Shown: in pieces, positions 39,830-49,815 of the stretch
How the letters are laid out: every line of letters starts with the position of its first letter
How positions within the stretch are numbered: the first letter of the stretch is position 1
Origin: CAVRIA01 sp963721115
Lineage (GTDB): Bacteria; Desulfobacterota; Binatia; HRBIN30; CADEER01
Reading direction: 5' to 3'
Assembly (NCBI GenBank): GCA_963721115.1
Contig: CAVRIA010000019.1
Location: 1-64,000 of the forward strand
DNA: 64,000 bases
Notes under the pieces: generated by a model
The model's input: the letters and a program-made list of their open reading frames with translations, nothing else
Told to the model about the DNA's origin: nothing
Database searches by the model: none
Made by a program: the position numbers and the translations under genes

Positions 39830-42403
39830 ATGCTCTTACGACTGATTCGCTGCCACAGCTGGCCTTATCTGCGCCAGCACCGCCTGAGAACGTGTCTCAC
39901 GGTCCTCGGGGTGGCGTTGGGCGTGGCCACGGTGATTGCGATCTCCGATGCGAGCGAGTCGGTGCTGGCGTCGTTTCAGTACATGGTCCGCACCGTCGCC
40001 GGCGACAGCGAGCTGGAGGTCACGTCGCCGGTGGGCAAGGTGGCGGAGTCCGTCATCGCCCAAGCCGCCGCCGCGCCCGGCGTGCGCGCGGCGGCGGGAG
40101 TCGTCGAGAGCTTCCTTCCGCTTGCCGATCGTCCGTCGGACGCGGTTCTTCTTCTCGGCATCGACTTTCTCGGCTCGTCCGTCTGGGAGACCCAGTTCCC
40201 GCGAGCGGCGATCCAGATCCCCGACGAGCTGGGCTTCGTCAACCAGCTCGACTCGGTGGTGGTGACGAGGCGGTTTGCCGAGCGTCTCGGGCTGCGGATG
40301 GGCGACGAGCTCCGCGTCATCGGTCCGAAGGGCGTGGCGAAATTGCGGGTGCGCGGCATGCTCGGCGAGACGGAATCGACGCGGCTCTTCGATGGTGCAC
40401 TGCTGGTGATGGACTTGCCGGCCGCACAGATTTTGCTCGACCGGTCGGGGTGGGTCGATCGCGTCGCCGTGCAGACAGAGCCCGCAACGGCGCGGGAAGC
40501 CATCCGCGACAGACTCAGCGATGCGGTAGGCACGGCGTACGAGGTGGGCGCGCCGGAAGGGCGCGGCGACCAGGTGGACAAGCTGCTCTTTTCCCTGCGG
40601 CTGATGCTGGCCTGCATGAGCCTGAGCTCGGTCGTCGTCGGTGCCTTCATCGTCTACCACACCGTCGCGGTGTCCGTGCGGCAGCGCCGGCGCGAGTTCG
40701 CCTTGCTGAACGCGCTCGGCTTCGGCCGTCCATTCCTGATTCGCCTCTGCCTCTTCGAGACGCTGCTGCTCGGCGTCGCGGGCGTCGTGCTGGGCGTCGC
40801 GGGAGGGAGCTACCTCGGAACCTTCGTCGCGGCGCTCGTCGGGCAGAGTGCTTCGGAGATCTGGGTCCGCGTCGACGTCACGCAGCACGTGCATGCGATC
40901 TCCGGTCTGCTTCTCGGCATCGCCGTCGGTTTGGGGACGTCGTTGCTGACGGCCTATCTCGCCGTGCGCGCGACGTTCCGTGCGCCGACCGTCGAGGCCC
41001 TGCGACCGGCCGCGGTCGCCAGCGAGCCGCTGCTGAATCGCAGGTGGCGCGTCGTCGGTGCGGCGATCCTTCTCGCCGCGAGCTGGTACATCGCGTTCGC
41101 CCCGGGAGGGATGGGTCTGGGCGCGACGACGAGCCTCATCCTGTCGTCCGTCGTCATCTCCCTGAGCGCGGCGGCGCTGCTCGCCCCCGCCCTGGTCAGC
41201 CTGGTGGGAGAAGCGGCGGCCAGGTTGGGACGGCGCGCGCCTTGGGTATCGGTTCGCCTGGCGCTCGAGAACCTTCCCCGTGCGCCCACCCGCGGAGGTG
41301 CGACGGTGGCGACGATCACCGCGGCTCTGGCGATCGCCGTGACCCTCGCGTGTCTGGTCGAGAGCTTCGAGACCGCGTGGCTCGGTTGGATTCACGAGCA
41401 CTTCGCCTCCGATCTGTTGGTCGGCAGCGGCGGGCGGGTGCGAATCCTGGCCGGGCCTCCGATCAGTCTCTCGGTCGGCGACGAGATCGCGCGTATTCCG
41501 GGAGTCGCACGGGTGGAGCCGTTTCGGATCGTATCGATCCGATTGCGGGGACGGCCGGCCTTTCTGCAAGGGGTGTCGGTCGCCGATCGTCTGGCGCGTG
41601 GGGGACTTCCGATGGTTGAGGGCGACTTCGCCGACGCCGCGGCGGCGCTCGAAGACGGCAGCGGAGTTCTGTTGAGCGACAATCTCGCCGACCGGCTCCA
41701 TCTTGGAGTCGGTGGCGAAATCGAGCTGTCGACGCCGGCGGGGGAGCGCCGGTTCCGCGTCGAGGGTCTCTTCACCGACTATCTCGGTTCCCTCGACATG
41801 GGTTCGGTGGCGGTGGCGCAGGACCAGCTCGAATCGGTCTGGGGGGATCGTTTCGCCAACCTCTTTCGCGTCTGGCTCGCGCCGCGGGCGTCTCCGAAGG
41901 AGGTGCGTGCCGCCATTCTGGCGCGTTTCCCGTCGAGCGAGGGATACTACGTCCTCACTGCGGGAGAGTTTCTTCAGGCCGTCCAGCTGGTCCTGTCGCG
42001 CTTCTTCGTCGCCGCCTGGGTGCTCGAGGTCGTGGCGGCCCTGGTCAGTGTCATCGGCGTGGTCAACGCGCAGGTCGCCACCGTCCTGGATCGGGCCACG
42101 GAGATCGGCACGTTGAGAACGATCGGTCTCTCCTCGGGAGACCTGACGCGCAGCGTGCTTCTGGAATGCGGGGCTCTGGGCGCTATCGGGGGCGCCAGCG
42201 GAGTCGCGCTGGGCGTGATGCAGGGAGCGCAAATGATGCACGTCTCGTTGCGACTGGCCACGGGCTGGCGAATCCCTTTCATCGTGCCCCCGGCACCGCT
42301 CGCTGCCGCTGTGTTGCTCGCAGCGGCCGTCTCCGCGCTGGCGGGGTATGTGCCCGCAATTGCGGCGGCGCGCCTGGAGCGCGGGATCCGCAGCGTGGAC
42401 TGA
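39830..42403 (+). CDS. FtsX/MacB-type ABC transporter permease (duplicated)
   Basis: An 857-aa membrane protein with two FtsX-like domains. N-terminal helix and periplasmic MacB-core-like domain (residues ~20-240), three-helix FtsX unit (LRLMLACMSLSSVVVGAFIV, RREFALLNALGFGRPFLIRL), a central helix cluster (residues ~400-460), a second periplasmic domain and a second FtsX unit (VLEVVAALVSVIGVVNAQVA, ATEIGTLRTIGLSSGDLT). This DUF214-type duplicated layout is found in lipoprotein or hydrophobic-compound export permeases. ATG at 39830 chosen. The following ATPase starts 2 bp after the stop. Confidence 0.9.
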   Translation: MLLRLIRCHSWPYLRQHRLRTCLTVLGVALGVATVIAISDASESVLASFQYMVRTVAGDSELEVTSPVGKVAESVIAQAAAAPGVRAAAGVVESFLPLADRPSDAVLLLGIDFLGSSVWETQFPRAAIQIPDELGFVNQLDSVVVTRRFAERLGLRMGDELRVIGPKGVAKLRVRGMLGETESTRLFDGALLVMDLPAAQILLDRSGWVDRVAVQTEPATAREAIRDRLSDAVGTAYEVGAPEGRGDQVDKLLFSLRLMLACMSLSSVVVGAFIVYHTVAVSVRQRRREFALLNALGFGRPFLIRLCLFETLLLGVAGVVLGVAGGSYLGTFVAALVGQSASEIWVRVDVTQHVHAISGLLLGIAVGLGTSLLTAYLAVRATFRAPTVEALRPAAVASEPLLNRRWRVVGAAILLAASWYIAFAPGGMGLGATTSLILSSVVISLSAAALLAPALVSLVGEAAARLGRRAPWVSVRLALENLPRAPTRGGATVATITAALAIAVTLACLVESFETAWLGWIHEHFASDLLVGSGGRVRILAGPPISLSVGDEIARIPGVARVEPFRIVSIRLRGRPAFLQGVSVADRLARGGLPMVEGDFADAAAALEDGSGVLLSDNLADRLHLGVGGEIELSTPAGERRFRVEGLFTDYLGSLDMGSVAVAQDQLESVWGDRFANLFRVWLAPRASPKEVRAAILARFPSSEGYYVLTAGEFLQAVQLVLSRFFVAAWVLEVVAALVSVIGVVNAQVATVLDRATEIGTLRTIGLSSGDLTRSVLLECGALGAIGGASGVALGVMQGAQMMHVSLRLATGWRIPFIVPPAPLAAAVLLAAAVSALAGYVPAIAAARLERGIRSVD

Positions 42404-42405
42404 CC

Positions 42406-43101
42406 ATGAACGCCCCCCCGATCGTCGATGTCCGCATGGTCTCCCGCGTGTACCGCAGGGGAACCGTACAGGTGCGCGCGCTCGACGAGGTGTCCTTTCG
42501 AGTCGATGCGGGAACGATGGTCGCTGTGACGGGACCGAGCGGTTCGGGCAAGACCACCTTGCTCAACGTCGTCGCCGGCCTCGATCGCCCCAGCGACGGC
42601 GAGGTGCTCGTCGCGGGCCAGTCGCTCGGCGTGCTCGACGCGAACGCTGCGACGGTCTTCCGGCGGCGCAACATCGGCTTCGTGTTCCAGTTCTTCAACC
42701 TACTGCCGACGATGACGGCGCACGACAACGTGGCGTTGCCGCTTCTCGCCGACCGTGTACCCCGGAAGGAGATCGATCGGCGGGCGCGCGAAGCCCTCGA
42801 GGCCGTCAAAGTGTCGCACCGCGCCGTGCATCGACCCGACGAGATGTCGGGAGGCGAGCAGCAGCGGGTGGCGATTGCGCGCGCTCTCGTCATGCGGCCG
42901 AAGCTCGTGCTCGCCGACGAGCCCACCGGTAACCTCGACAGCGCCAGCGGCACGGAGATCCTCGCCCTGTTCCGCCGCGCGGTGATCGATCACGCAGTGT
43001 CGCTGGTCATCGTGACCCATTCCGAGAGGGTCGCCGAGGCGAGCGACCGCGTGCTGGTGATTCGGGACGGGCGGCTCGAAGAGCGCTCGCTGGTGGCATG
43101 A
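42406..43101 (+). CDS. ABC transporter ATP-binding protein (LolD/MacB-like)
   Basis: A 231-aa ATPase for the permease just upstream. Walker A GPSGSGKTTLLNVVAGLD, Q-loop FQFFNLLPTMTAHDNV, signature MSGGEQQRVAIARAL, Walker B LVLADEPTGNLDSASG and the switch His in VIVTHS. The FFNLLPTMTAHDNV stretch is characteristic of the LolD/MacB subgroup. Stop overlaps the next start (ATGA). Confidence 0.95.
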   Translation: MNAPPIVDVRMVSRVYRRGTVQVRALDEVSFRVDAGTMVAVTGPSGSGKTTLLNVVAGLDRPSDGEVLVAGQSLGVLDANAATVFRRRNIGFVFQFFNLLPTMTAHDNVALPLLADRVPRKEIDRRAREALEAVKVSHRAVHRPDEMSGGEQQRVAIARALVMRPKLVLADEPTGNLDSASGTEILALFRRAVIDHAVSLVIVTHSERVAEASDRVLVIRDGRLEERSLVA

Positions 43102-44012
43102 ATGCGGGTTTGTCGAGCGCGATGCGACCACGTACATTCTCGATTTGCATGGAGAGGCGCGGTATGAGGGCAGTCTCGCTGGCCGTCGTTCTTCTGAGCT
43201 TGCTGGCGGGCGCCGTTTCGGCCCAGGAGACGGCGCGACAGATTCTCGATCGCGCCAAGGCGCTCGACGACGGGCCGCGCTGGTGGAACGACCGCGAGCA
43301 ACGCGTGAAGCTCGAGGTCGCCATGGGCGGGCCGTCGCGACTGCACCTCGAGCTGGAGACGTTCGACCGCAAAGAGCGGGGACGCCGGCAGCAATCGCTC
43401 ATCGTGTTCCTCGCGCCCGCCGAGAAGGCCGGCATCGCACTTCTCGGCCATACCGTCGGCGGCGCGCCGGCCCGACAGTGGCTCTACACCCCCGCGACCA
43501 AGCGGGTGCGCGAGGTAGCGAAAGAAGGAAAGCTTCGCCGGTTCGACGTCACCGACTTCACCTATCACGACCTGGACCTGCTGACGGACCTCCTCAATTG
43601 GACCGACGACGAAGCGGGTTCGACACTGAAGGGCTCCGAGATCGTCGGCGGTGTGCCGTGCCACGTGATCGAGCTGGAGCCGCACCTGCCGTACGTGGTC
43701 TATTCTCGCGTCATGCTCTGGCTGGACAAGGCCGATCTCGTGCCGCGGCAAGTGGAGTTCTACGAGGCGCCGAAGAGGGCGGGACTCTTCGGACTGTTCG
43801 GAGATCGCTCCGCCGACGATGGCCGGCCCGTGCGCCGGTATCACCAGAGCGATATCCGCATGATCGGCCCCGTGCCCGTCGCTCATCGGATCGAGGTGGA
43901 GACACCTGCGGAGGGTTCGCGGACGACGGTGCAGGTCGAGCAGGTGCGATTCGATCAGGGGTTGAACGAGGCTTTCTTCGAGCCGGGTCGCCTCGAGATG
44001 CACGGGAAATAA
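43098..44012 (+). CDS. LolA-like outer-membrane lipoprotein-sorting protein
   Basis: A 304-aa (or 282-aa from Met at 43164) exported protein. Signal peptide MRAVSLAVVLLSLLAGAVSA, then a LolA/LolB-fold pattern: LDRAKALDDG, SLIVFLAPAEKAGIALL, RQWLYTPATKRVREV, DLDLLTDLLNWTDDEAGSTL, GVPCHVIELEP and RIEVETPAEG. Such proteins carry or sort lipoproteins or hydrophobic molecules across the periplasm. It completes a three-gene export operon with overlapping frames. Confidence 0.88.
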   Translation: MNAGLSSAMRPRTFSICMERRGMRAVSLAVVLLSLLAGAVSAQETARQILDRAKALDDGPRWWNDREQRVKLEVAMGGPSRLHLELETFDRKERGRRQQSLIVFLAPAEKAGIALLGHTVGGAPARQWLYTPATKRVREVAKEGKLRRFDVTDFTYHDLDLLTDLLNWTDDEAGSTLKGSEIVGGVPCHVIELEPHLPYVVYSRVMLWLDKADLVPRQVEFYEAPKRAGLFGLFGDRSADDGRPVRRYHQSDIRMIGPVPVAHRIEVETPAEGSRTTVQVEQVRFDQGLNEAFFEPGRLEMHGK

Positions 44013-44097
44013 CCCTTTGCCGTTCGTCGACGAATGATTGCGGCCCGTTGCGCGATCGGGGGACGGCGGGCGATGATCGACGCCACGGAGGACGGCG

Positions 44098-44974
44098 ATG
44101 GAGACGATTGCGTTCGGTCGCACCGGGCATGACAGCACGCGGGTGATCTTCGGCGCCGCGTCCCTGTGGGGGATGCGGCAGGAGAAGGCCGACCGGATCC
44201 TCGACCTCCTGCTCGAGTACGGCGTCAACCACATCGACACCGCGGCGTCGTACGGCGAGGCGGAGCTGCGGGTCGGTGCGTGGATGCCGCGCCATCGCGA
44301 GCGCTTCTTCCTGGCCACCAAGACGGGAGAGCGCACTGCGGCCGGCGCGCGCGAGGGCCTGCACCGCTCGCTCGAGCGCCTGCGCGTCGACCGCGTCGAC
44401 CTGATCCAGCTGCACAACCTGGTCGAGGAGGACGAGTGGGCGACGGCGCTCGGTCCGGGCGGCGCGCTCGAGGCGCTGGTCGAGGCACGCGATCAGGGGC
44501 TGGTGCGCTTCATCGGCGTCACCGGGCACGGCACGCAGGTCGCGGCGATGCACCTGCGCAGCCTGGAGCGCTTCCCGTTCGACAGCGTCCTGCTGCCCTA
44601 CAACTTCACCATGATGCGGGACCCGGAATACGCCGCCGCCTTCGAGCGTCTGGTCGCGCTGTGCCGGAGCCGCGGCGTTGCGCTGCAGACGATCAAGTCC
44701 GTCGCCCGCCGCCGCTGGCGGGATTCGTCGGAGCCGCACTTCAGCTGGTACGAGCCGCTGCGCGACGCGGACGCCGTCCGCCGCGCCGTCCACTTCGTGC
44801 TGGCGCGCCCCGGTCTGTTCCTCAACAGCTCCAGCGACGCGACGCTCCTGCGCACGATCCTGGCAGGCGGCAAACGAGGCCGCGACGGCTCCTTCGCGGG
44901 CCGCCCTGGAAGCCGACGTGGCGGGCTTCGCCATGGAGCCGCTGTTCGTTCGCGGCGTCAGCGACGCCATTTGA
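44098..44974 (+). CDS. Aldo/keto reductase (one frameshift)
   Basis: TIM-barrel oxidoreductase. Asp of the tetrad in YGVNHIDTAASYGEAE (with the Tyr), Lys in FLATKTGERT, and His in LIQLHNLVEEDEW. The end, in another frame from about 44866 (ANEAATAPSRAALEADVA, FAMEPLFVRGVSDAI), completes the barrel. Without repair the frame reads on into low-complexity sequence to 45060, which is not believed. NADP-linked carbonyl reduction is likely; substrate unknown. Confidence 0.88.
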
Positions 44975-45014
44975 CTGCAAGGTACAGGGGGCGGGGTTCG
45001 GGGTACCGACTCTG

Positions 45015-45062
45015 GGACCGCCGACTGCACGACTGCCGACTACTGACTACTGACTACTGACT
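45015..45062. repeat. GACTACT microsatellite-like array
   Basis: Repeats of CGACTACTGACTACTGA between convergent genes, with the last units coding the final residues of the amine oxidase. Confidence 0.65.
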
Positions 45063-46308
45063 ACCTCCGCCGCGGCGCGCAGCCCACTCAGGTAGGCCGC
45101 TTCGACCGTGGCGGCGATGGGTGTCGATTCGGTGGCCGAACCCGCCCAGAACAGCGCTCCGGTGTCGGCGGCGGCGAGGCGGCGCCGAGCGCCGGCTCCG
45201 CCCGGGCGCAGGAAGGTGTAGCCGCCGCGCGCAAACGGATCGCGCCCCCAGTCGATCACCCGGTAGCCGGTGAGCCGGCGTCGCGGATCGGCCTTGGGGA
45301 AGAGACGGCAGAGGTCGCCGACGGCGACCTCTACCGCTTCCTCCTCACTCAATTTGGAGAGGCGGGCCGCGCGCGGGCCGGTGCAATAGGCGATCAGCAC
45401 CGGCGGCTTGTCGTTCGCGCCGTAGAAGACCGGCCAGTAGAGGGTCACGGGTCCCACGCCGCAGCCCAGGTTGGCGAGCCAGTCCGGCCAGAAGGGCTCC
45501 CGGAACTGGAGGAGGACCTTGAGGACCGGTCCGGCCCCGAGGACGTTGAGGGCGGTGCGCTTGCTCTCGGGCAGCTCGGGGGTGAAACGCACGGCACCCG
45601 ACTGGAGTACGCCGACCGGTAGCGTCGAGACGGCGGCGCGGGCGCTCAGCTCCTGCCCGTCGGCGCTGCGCAGGCGCACGCCTTCCGCCGACCACTCGAC
45701 CGTCTCGACGGCGAATCCGAGTCGGAGATCGAGGTCGCGGGCGACGAAGGCCGGGAGGCGGTCGTACCCCTCCGCGACGCGGTGGTTGAGGCCCGTCTCG
45801 AGCTTGACGACCCCGTCCTCGAGCAGGCCGAGGACGCCGATCTCGTCGACGCTGCCGGGCAGGTGTGCGGAGAGCGTCATCTCGGCGAGTACGCGCGCGC
45901 GGCCGCGGTAGCCGCGGCGCTCGACGAACTCGCGAGCCGAGACGTCGGGTGGTTGGGCGCGGCGGATGGCGCGCAGGATGTCGAAGCTTCGCCAGCTGCC
46001 CGGGTGGAGCAGGATCCACGGCAGCCAGCGGGTTCCTCCGCCGACGTTGAACATGGTGTGGCGGATCAGCGGGCACGGACGCACGCCGAGCCCCGCGGCC
46101 TGCACTTCCGGCCAGGTGGCGGCTCCGACGCCGTGAATGAACTCCGCCCCGCCCTCCACCGGCTCGCTGCAGAAGTCGCGCACCGAGTACACCCGGCCGC
46201 CGACCCGATCGCGGCCTTCGACCACGCGACCGAGAGGCCCGCCCGCGCGAGCTCGCGCGCCGCGGTCACGCCCGCCATTCCCGCCCCGATCACCAGCACG
46301 TCGTTCAT
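45047..46308 (-). CDS. Flavin-containing amine oxidase (one frameshift)
   Basis: ~420-residue FAD enzyme. N-terminal Rossmann motif VLVIGAGMAGVTAARELARAG is one frame away from the rest (break near 46225), which continues DRVGGRVYSVRDF, the amine-oxidase GGR motif. FAD-binding C-terminus: GALFWAGSATESTPIAATVE. Members oxidise amines, carotenoids or protoporphyrinogen. The active-site Lys and aromatic cage cannot be assigned by eye. Confidence 0.88.
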
Positions 46309-46481
46309 GAAGCAGATAGGCGAGCTACATCATGGGTGGAGCGGCGGTCAAGGAAGCCTCGGGGTGGGCTTTTTTTCACCACCAGACGGATGTATCACTA
46401 ATAGCCAAGAGAAGCCGGCCTTTCTTCGCATCGAGTCTCTGTCCGAGCCGATCAACCGTAGCGAGCACAGCGGAGGGTACG

Positions 46482-48512
46482 ATGAAATGGTCCATAGGCA
46501 AATCGCTTTCCGGTTTGAACGCGGTCTTGCGCGGCATTTGTGGACTGCGTTGGCGCATGGCTCTCCTGGCGGCGGCTTTCGTCGCGGCGGCTCTGGACGG
46601 TGCGCCTGCCGACGCCGACCTGAGTGACGACATCCAGGAGCTGCTCGAAGACAACACCGACGGCACCGTTGGGCTGTATCTCAAGAAGGTCGACGGGGGC
46701 GTGTTGGCGAGCTTCAACGAATCGTTCGTCACCTATCCCGCGAGCACCATCAAGGTCCTGGAGCACCTGCATGCGTTGCGCGCCGTCGAGGGGGGTCTCG
46801 ACCTCGACACCACCATGCTCACGGTGTGTCGTGACTGCGGCGGTTGCGCGTCCTGCACGGCCTGCACACCGCCGCCGATGGTGTGCACGAGCGACGTCAA
46901 CTGCAGCGACCAGTCCAACACCGACGACGGGTGCATCTCCACGACCGAAAGCCTGCGCTGCGCGTTGCAGCGCATGATGCTGGTCTCGAGCAACCAGAGC
47001 ACCAACGCCATTCAAGAGCAGTTTGGTAGCGGCACGCCGAGCGCCGGCCGGACCGCGATGAATCAAACCGCCACCGACGTCGTGGGCATGAGCACCGACA
47101 CGGCTCTGCAGCACAAGTTCGCCTGCGGCAACGTCAGCAACGACCCGTTCAATACGATGACGCTGCAGGACATGGGCCTGCTCTACGAGCAGGTGGCGAC
47201 GAACCCGGCGGTGTTGATGAACCGTGCTCAGTTCTACTCCCTGATGCTGAACGAAACCAACGGAAGCCTGATCACCGCCATCGGCAACGGGGCGGACGCC
47301 GAGGCCACGCTGCTCGGGATGGCGCCGCCGAATACCGATGTCGCGGCGTTCAAGACGGGCATCAAGCTGGCCTACAAGGCGGGAAACATCTCGGCCGACA
47401 ACATGGGGAACAACCGCTTTCAGTCGATGGCGGGCTGGGCCGAGCTCCCGTTCTCGTGCGGGGAGCCCGACATGCAGTACGTCTACGGCTACTTCATCGA
47501 CGATGCGACGGTCACCTCCGTTGGCGGCAACACCGTGGTCAGCGAGTTGTTGCGCGAGGAGGTCGCCAGCGCTCTGCAGACCGTCCTTTGCCAACGTCCA
47601 CCGGAAGTCACCGTTCCCTCCCCCCTGACCGTGGAATGCTCCGCCCTCGGAGGCGTACCCGGCGACGATGCCGCAATCGCCACCTGGCTCGACCAAGCGG
47701 CGGCTACGGATGCGTGCGACGTCGTCAGCGTCGGCAACGACGCGCCGGCCTTCTTTCCGGTGGATTGCCCCGAGGGGACGACCAACACGACGGTGACCTT
47801 CACCAGCTCCACCGACACGTGCGGCCAGAGCGATGCAGACTCGTCGACGGTTACGGTCGAGGACACGACGGCCCCGGTTCTTTCGGGCGTTCCCGCCGAT
47901 GCCACCGTGGAATGTGACGCCGTTCCGAGCCCGCCCGTGGTGACGGCGAGCGATGTCTGCGCCGGAGCGCTCGACGTTGGCTTCGAGGAGGAGAAGACGG
48001 ACGGCGACTGCCCCGGTAACTTCACACTCGATCGCACGTGGAGCGCCATCGATTCGTGCGGCAACTCGACGGAGGAGACGCAGGTTCTCACCGTCCAGGA
48101 CACGACGCCGCCCGAGGTGACGCCGGGCGCCGAGGTCCTGTATTGCCTGTGGCCGCCGAACCACCAGTACGTTTGCTTCGGCCTGGAGGACTTCGCCCCG
48201 CAGATCACGGACAACTGCAGCGAGCCCGTCGACTGGGTTTTCGCCGGCTGCCAATCGAACCAGCCGGACGATGCCCAGGGGGCCGGCGATGGACATACGA
48301 CCGATGATTGTGTCGTCGCCGGCGACGGGAGCGGCTTCTGTGTACGGGCAGAACGCGGTGCTTCGGTCGCCGATGCGAAGGGTGGTCGTCTCTACGCCGT
48401 CAGCGTGATCGCGACCGATGCCTGCGGCAACTCGAGCGACGCGGTTGTCATCGGTGAGGTGCGCGTCCCCTTCAAGGGCGCTGAGGCGAACGGCTGTGTC
48501 GGCACACCCTGA
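46482..48512 (+). CDS. Secreted class A beta-lactamase-fold serine hydrolase with Ig-like repeats
   Basis: A 676-aa protein with a long N-terminal signal (helix LALLAAAFVAAALDGA type). Catalytic domain: SxxK nucleophile in YPASTIK (Ser88, Lys91), second motif in VSSNQSTN (~169-175), and KTG at 291-293 (AAFKTGIKLAYK). A Cys-rich insert of ~36 residues (116-151; eight Cys) lies between the first and second motif, not usual in the family. The C-terminal ~280 residues contain two HYR-like Ig repeats (EVTVPSPLTVECSALGG, DTTAPVLSGVPADATVECD) and a final DTTPPEVT domain. It may be a D,D-peptidase or beta-lactamase-like enzyme at the cell surface; activity is unproven. Confidence 0.8.
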   Translation: MKWSIGKSLSGLNAVLRGICGLRWRMALLAAAFVAAALDGAPADADLSDDIQELLEDNTDGTVGLYLKKVDGGVLASFNESFVTYPASTIKVLEHLHALRAVEGGLDLDTTMLTVCRDCGGCASCTACTPPPMVCTSDVNCSDQSNTDDGCISTTESLRCALQRMMLVSSNQSTNAIQEQFGSGTPSAGRTAMNQTATDVVGMSTDTALQHKFACGNVSNDPFNTMTLQDMGLLYEQVATNPAVLMNRAQFYSLMLNETNGSLITAIGNGADAEATLLGMAPPNTDVAAFKTGIKLAYKAGNISADNMGNNRFQSMAGWAELPFSCGEPDMQYVYGYFIDDATVTSVGGNTVVSELLREEVASALQTVLCQRPPEVTVPSPLTVECSALGGVPGDDAAIATWLDQAAATDACDVVSVGNDAPAFFPVDCPEGTTNTTVTFTSSTDTCGQSDADSSTVTVEDTTAPVLSGVPADATVECDAVPSPPVVTASDVCAGALDVGFEEEKTDGDCPGNFTLDRTWSAIDSCGNSTEETQVLTVQDTTPPEVTPGAEVLYCLWPPNHQYVCFGLEDFAPQITDNCSEPVDWVFAGCQSNQPDDAQGAGDGHTTDDCVVAGDGSGFCVRAERGASVADAKGGRLYAVSVIATDACGNSSDAVVIGEVRVPFKGAEANGCVGTP

Positions 48513-48788
48513 AGCCGTTTCTCCGCGCCTTCAAGGGCCCGGCGGGGCGGCTTGGTACGTGGGTGCGATGGCGAGCCCTCGCGGCCTCACGGCTCGACTT
48601 CGCGCCTCCAACGTCTGGCGGCCATGCCGTCGCTCGACTTTTTCCGCGACCCCCTCGCGCCGGGGGCTCTCGATCCTCGCCGCAGCCGCTTGGTGCGTGG
48701 CCGCGTTGTCGAGCAGTTGACGCCGGCCCTCGCTGGCAGTAGGGACGAATCGTCCAGCGCCCTGTCTGACAGACGAAGGAGAGGAGCC

Positions 48789-49325
48789 ATGAAGAAGATG
48801 CTGATGATCGCGGCTCTGGTCGGCTTGGCTGGGATCGCCGCCGCGCAAGCGCCGCCCCCGACGCCTCGCCCGGGCGCGGGCGGTCCGCGCACGGATCTCC
48901 AGCACGATAAGGAGATCCGGCAGCTCTTCCAGGAGTTCGTCTCCGCCTGGAATCGCCACGATGCGAAGGCGATGGCGGCGATGTGGACGATCGACGGCGA
49001 TCACATGGAGCCGGACGGCAAGCACCCCAGAGGCCGCGACGAGGTGGGCAAGCTGTTCGAGAGGGAACAGGCGACCGTGTTCAAGAACAGCAAGCTGAGC
49101 CTCGACGTGAATACGGTCTGGTTCATCACCGCGAGCGTCGCGCTCGTCGACGCCGACTACACGTTGGAGAACGTCGTCGATCAGGAGGGCAGGCCCGTTC
49201 CGACGCGGAAAGGGCACCTGACATCCGTCCTGTTGCACGAGAACGAAAATTGGCGCGTGGCGGCCAGCCGCGCCATGATTCCCGTACCCCTGGTCTGGCG
49301 CGAGCCGCAGGCGGAGCGGAGATGA
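48789..49325 (+). CDS. Secreted NTF2-like (SgcJ/EcaC-type) protein
   Basis: A 178-aa protein with a signal peptide (MKKMLMIAALVGLAGIAAA) then a Pro-rich spacer. The NTF2-like fold is seen in EIRQLFQEFVSAWNRHDAKA, MAAMWTIDGDHMEPDGKHPR, GRDEVGKLFEREQATVF and GHLTSVLLHENENWRVAASR. Such domains bind small ligands or act as enzymes of many kinds; no catalytic site is evident. Preceded by GAAGGAGAGGAGCC. Confidence 0.85.
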   Translation: MKKMLMIAALVGLAGIAAAQAPPPTPRPGAGGPRTDLQHDKEIRQLFQEFVSAWNRHDAKAMAAMWTIDGDHMEPDGKHPRGRDEVGKLFEREQATVFKNSKLSLDVNTVWFITASVALVDADYTLENVVDQEGRPVPTRKGHLTSVLLHENENWRVAASRAMIPVPLVWREPQAERR

Positions 49326-49431
49326 TCTCGGGCTGATGCAGCGGCTGCTCGCGCCTGCGGGCTCCGGGCGCGGCGCGCGTTCGACTTTTGCCGTGACGCG
49401 CAGTATGGGAAGCATGGGAGGTGTACGAGCG

Positions 49432-49815
49432 ATGCTGCGATTCGCCCTTGTGCTCGTCTTCGCGCTGTCCGTATTGGTCCCGATCGGGGCTTCCCGGGCC
49501 GACGCCGGGGAGGTTGCGGAGGCGACGTGCTGCGCCTGCGAAGGAGACCCGGGACCGGTTCTGTATTGCGTCCGGGTCTCTCCGGGCCAGGAGACGTCGG
49601 CCGGCCAGAGCTGCCAGGCGCAGGGCGGTTCGCTCCTCTGTTTGAAGGGGGTGTCCGACGGGCGCTGCTCCTTCGAGGGCCTCGATTGCCCGCAAAGGCC
49701 GGCCCCGGCGATGGGAGGCACCTTCCTGGGTGCACTCGTCGCCTTGCTCGGCGCGGCGGGAATCGTCGGCCTGCGCCGCCGAACGCGGCGCTCCTGGACC
49801 GCCCGCCAGGTATAG
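49432..49815 (+). CDS. Exported Cys-rich protein with C-terminal sorting-like tail
   Basis: 127 aa. Signal peptide MLRFALVLVFALSVLVPIGA, a Cys-rich domain with ten Cys (CCACEGDPG, YCVRVS, CQAQGG, CLKGV, CSFEGLDCP), then PAPAMGG, a hydrophobic span TFLGALVALLGAAGIVGL and terminal RRRTRR. The tail has the shape of C-terminal sorting signals used by exosortase- or rhombosortase-like systems, but no recognisable family signature. Upstream in-frame Mets exist (49405, 49414). Confidence 0.6.
   Translation: MLRFALVLVFALSVLVPIGASRADAGEVAEATCCACEGDPGPVLYCVRVSPGQETSAGQSCQAQGGSLLCLKGVSDGRCSFEGLDCPQRPAPAMGGTFLGALVALLGAAGIVGLRRRTRRSWTARQV

Noticed and set aside
39836..42241. 801-residue minus frame across the permease gene
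   Set aside because: Antisense shadow; the plus strand has FtsX helices and an ATPase partner.
46349..46373. Possible terminator AAGCC...GGCTT followed by T-run
   Set aside because: Lies between divergent genes with only a 5-bp stem; no support for termination there.
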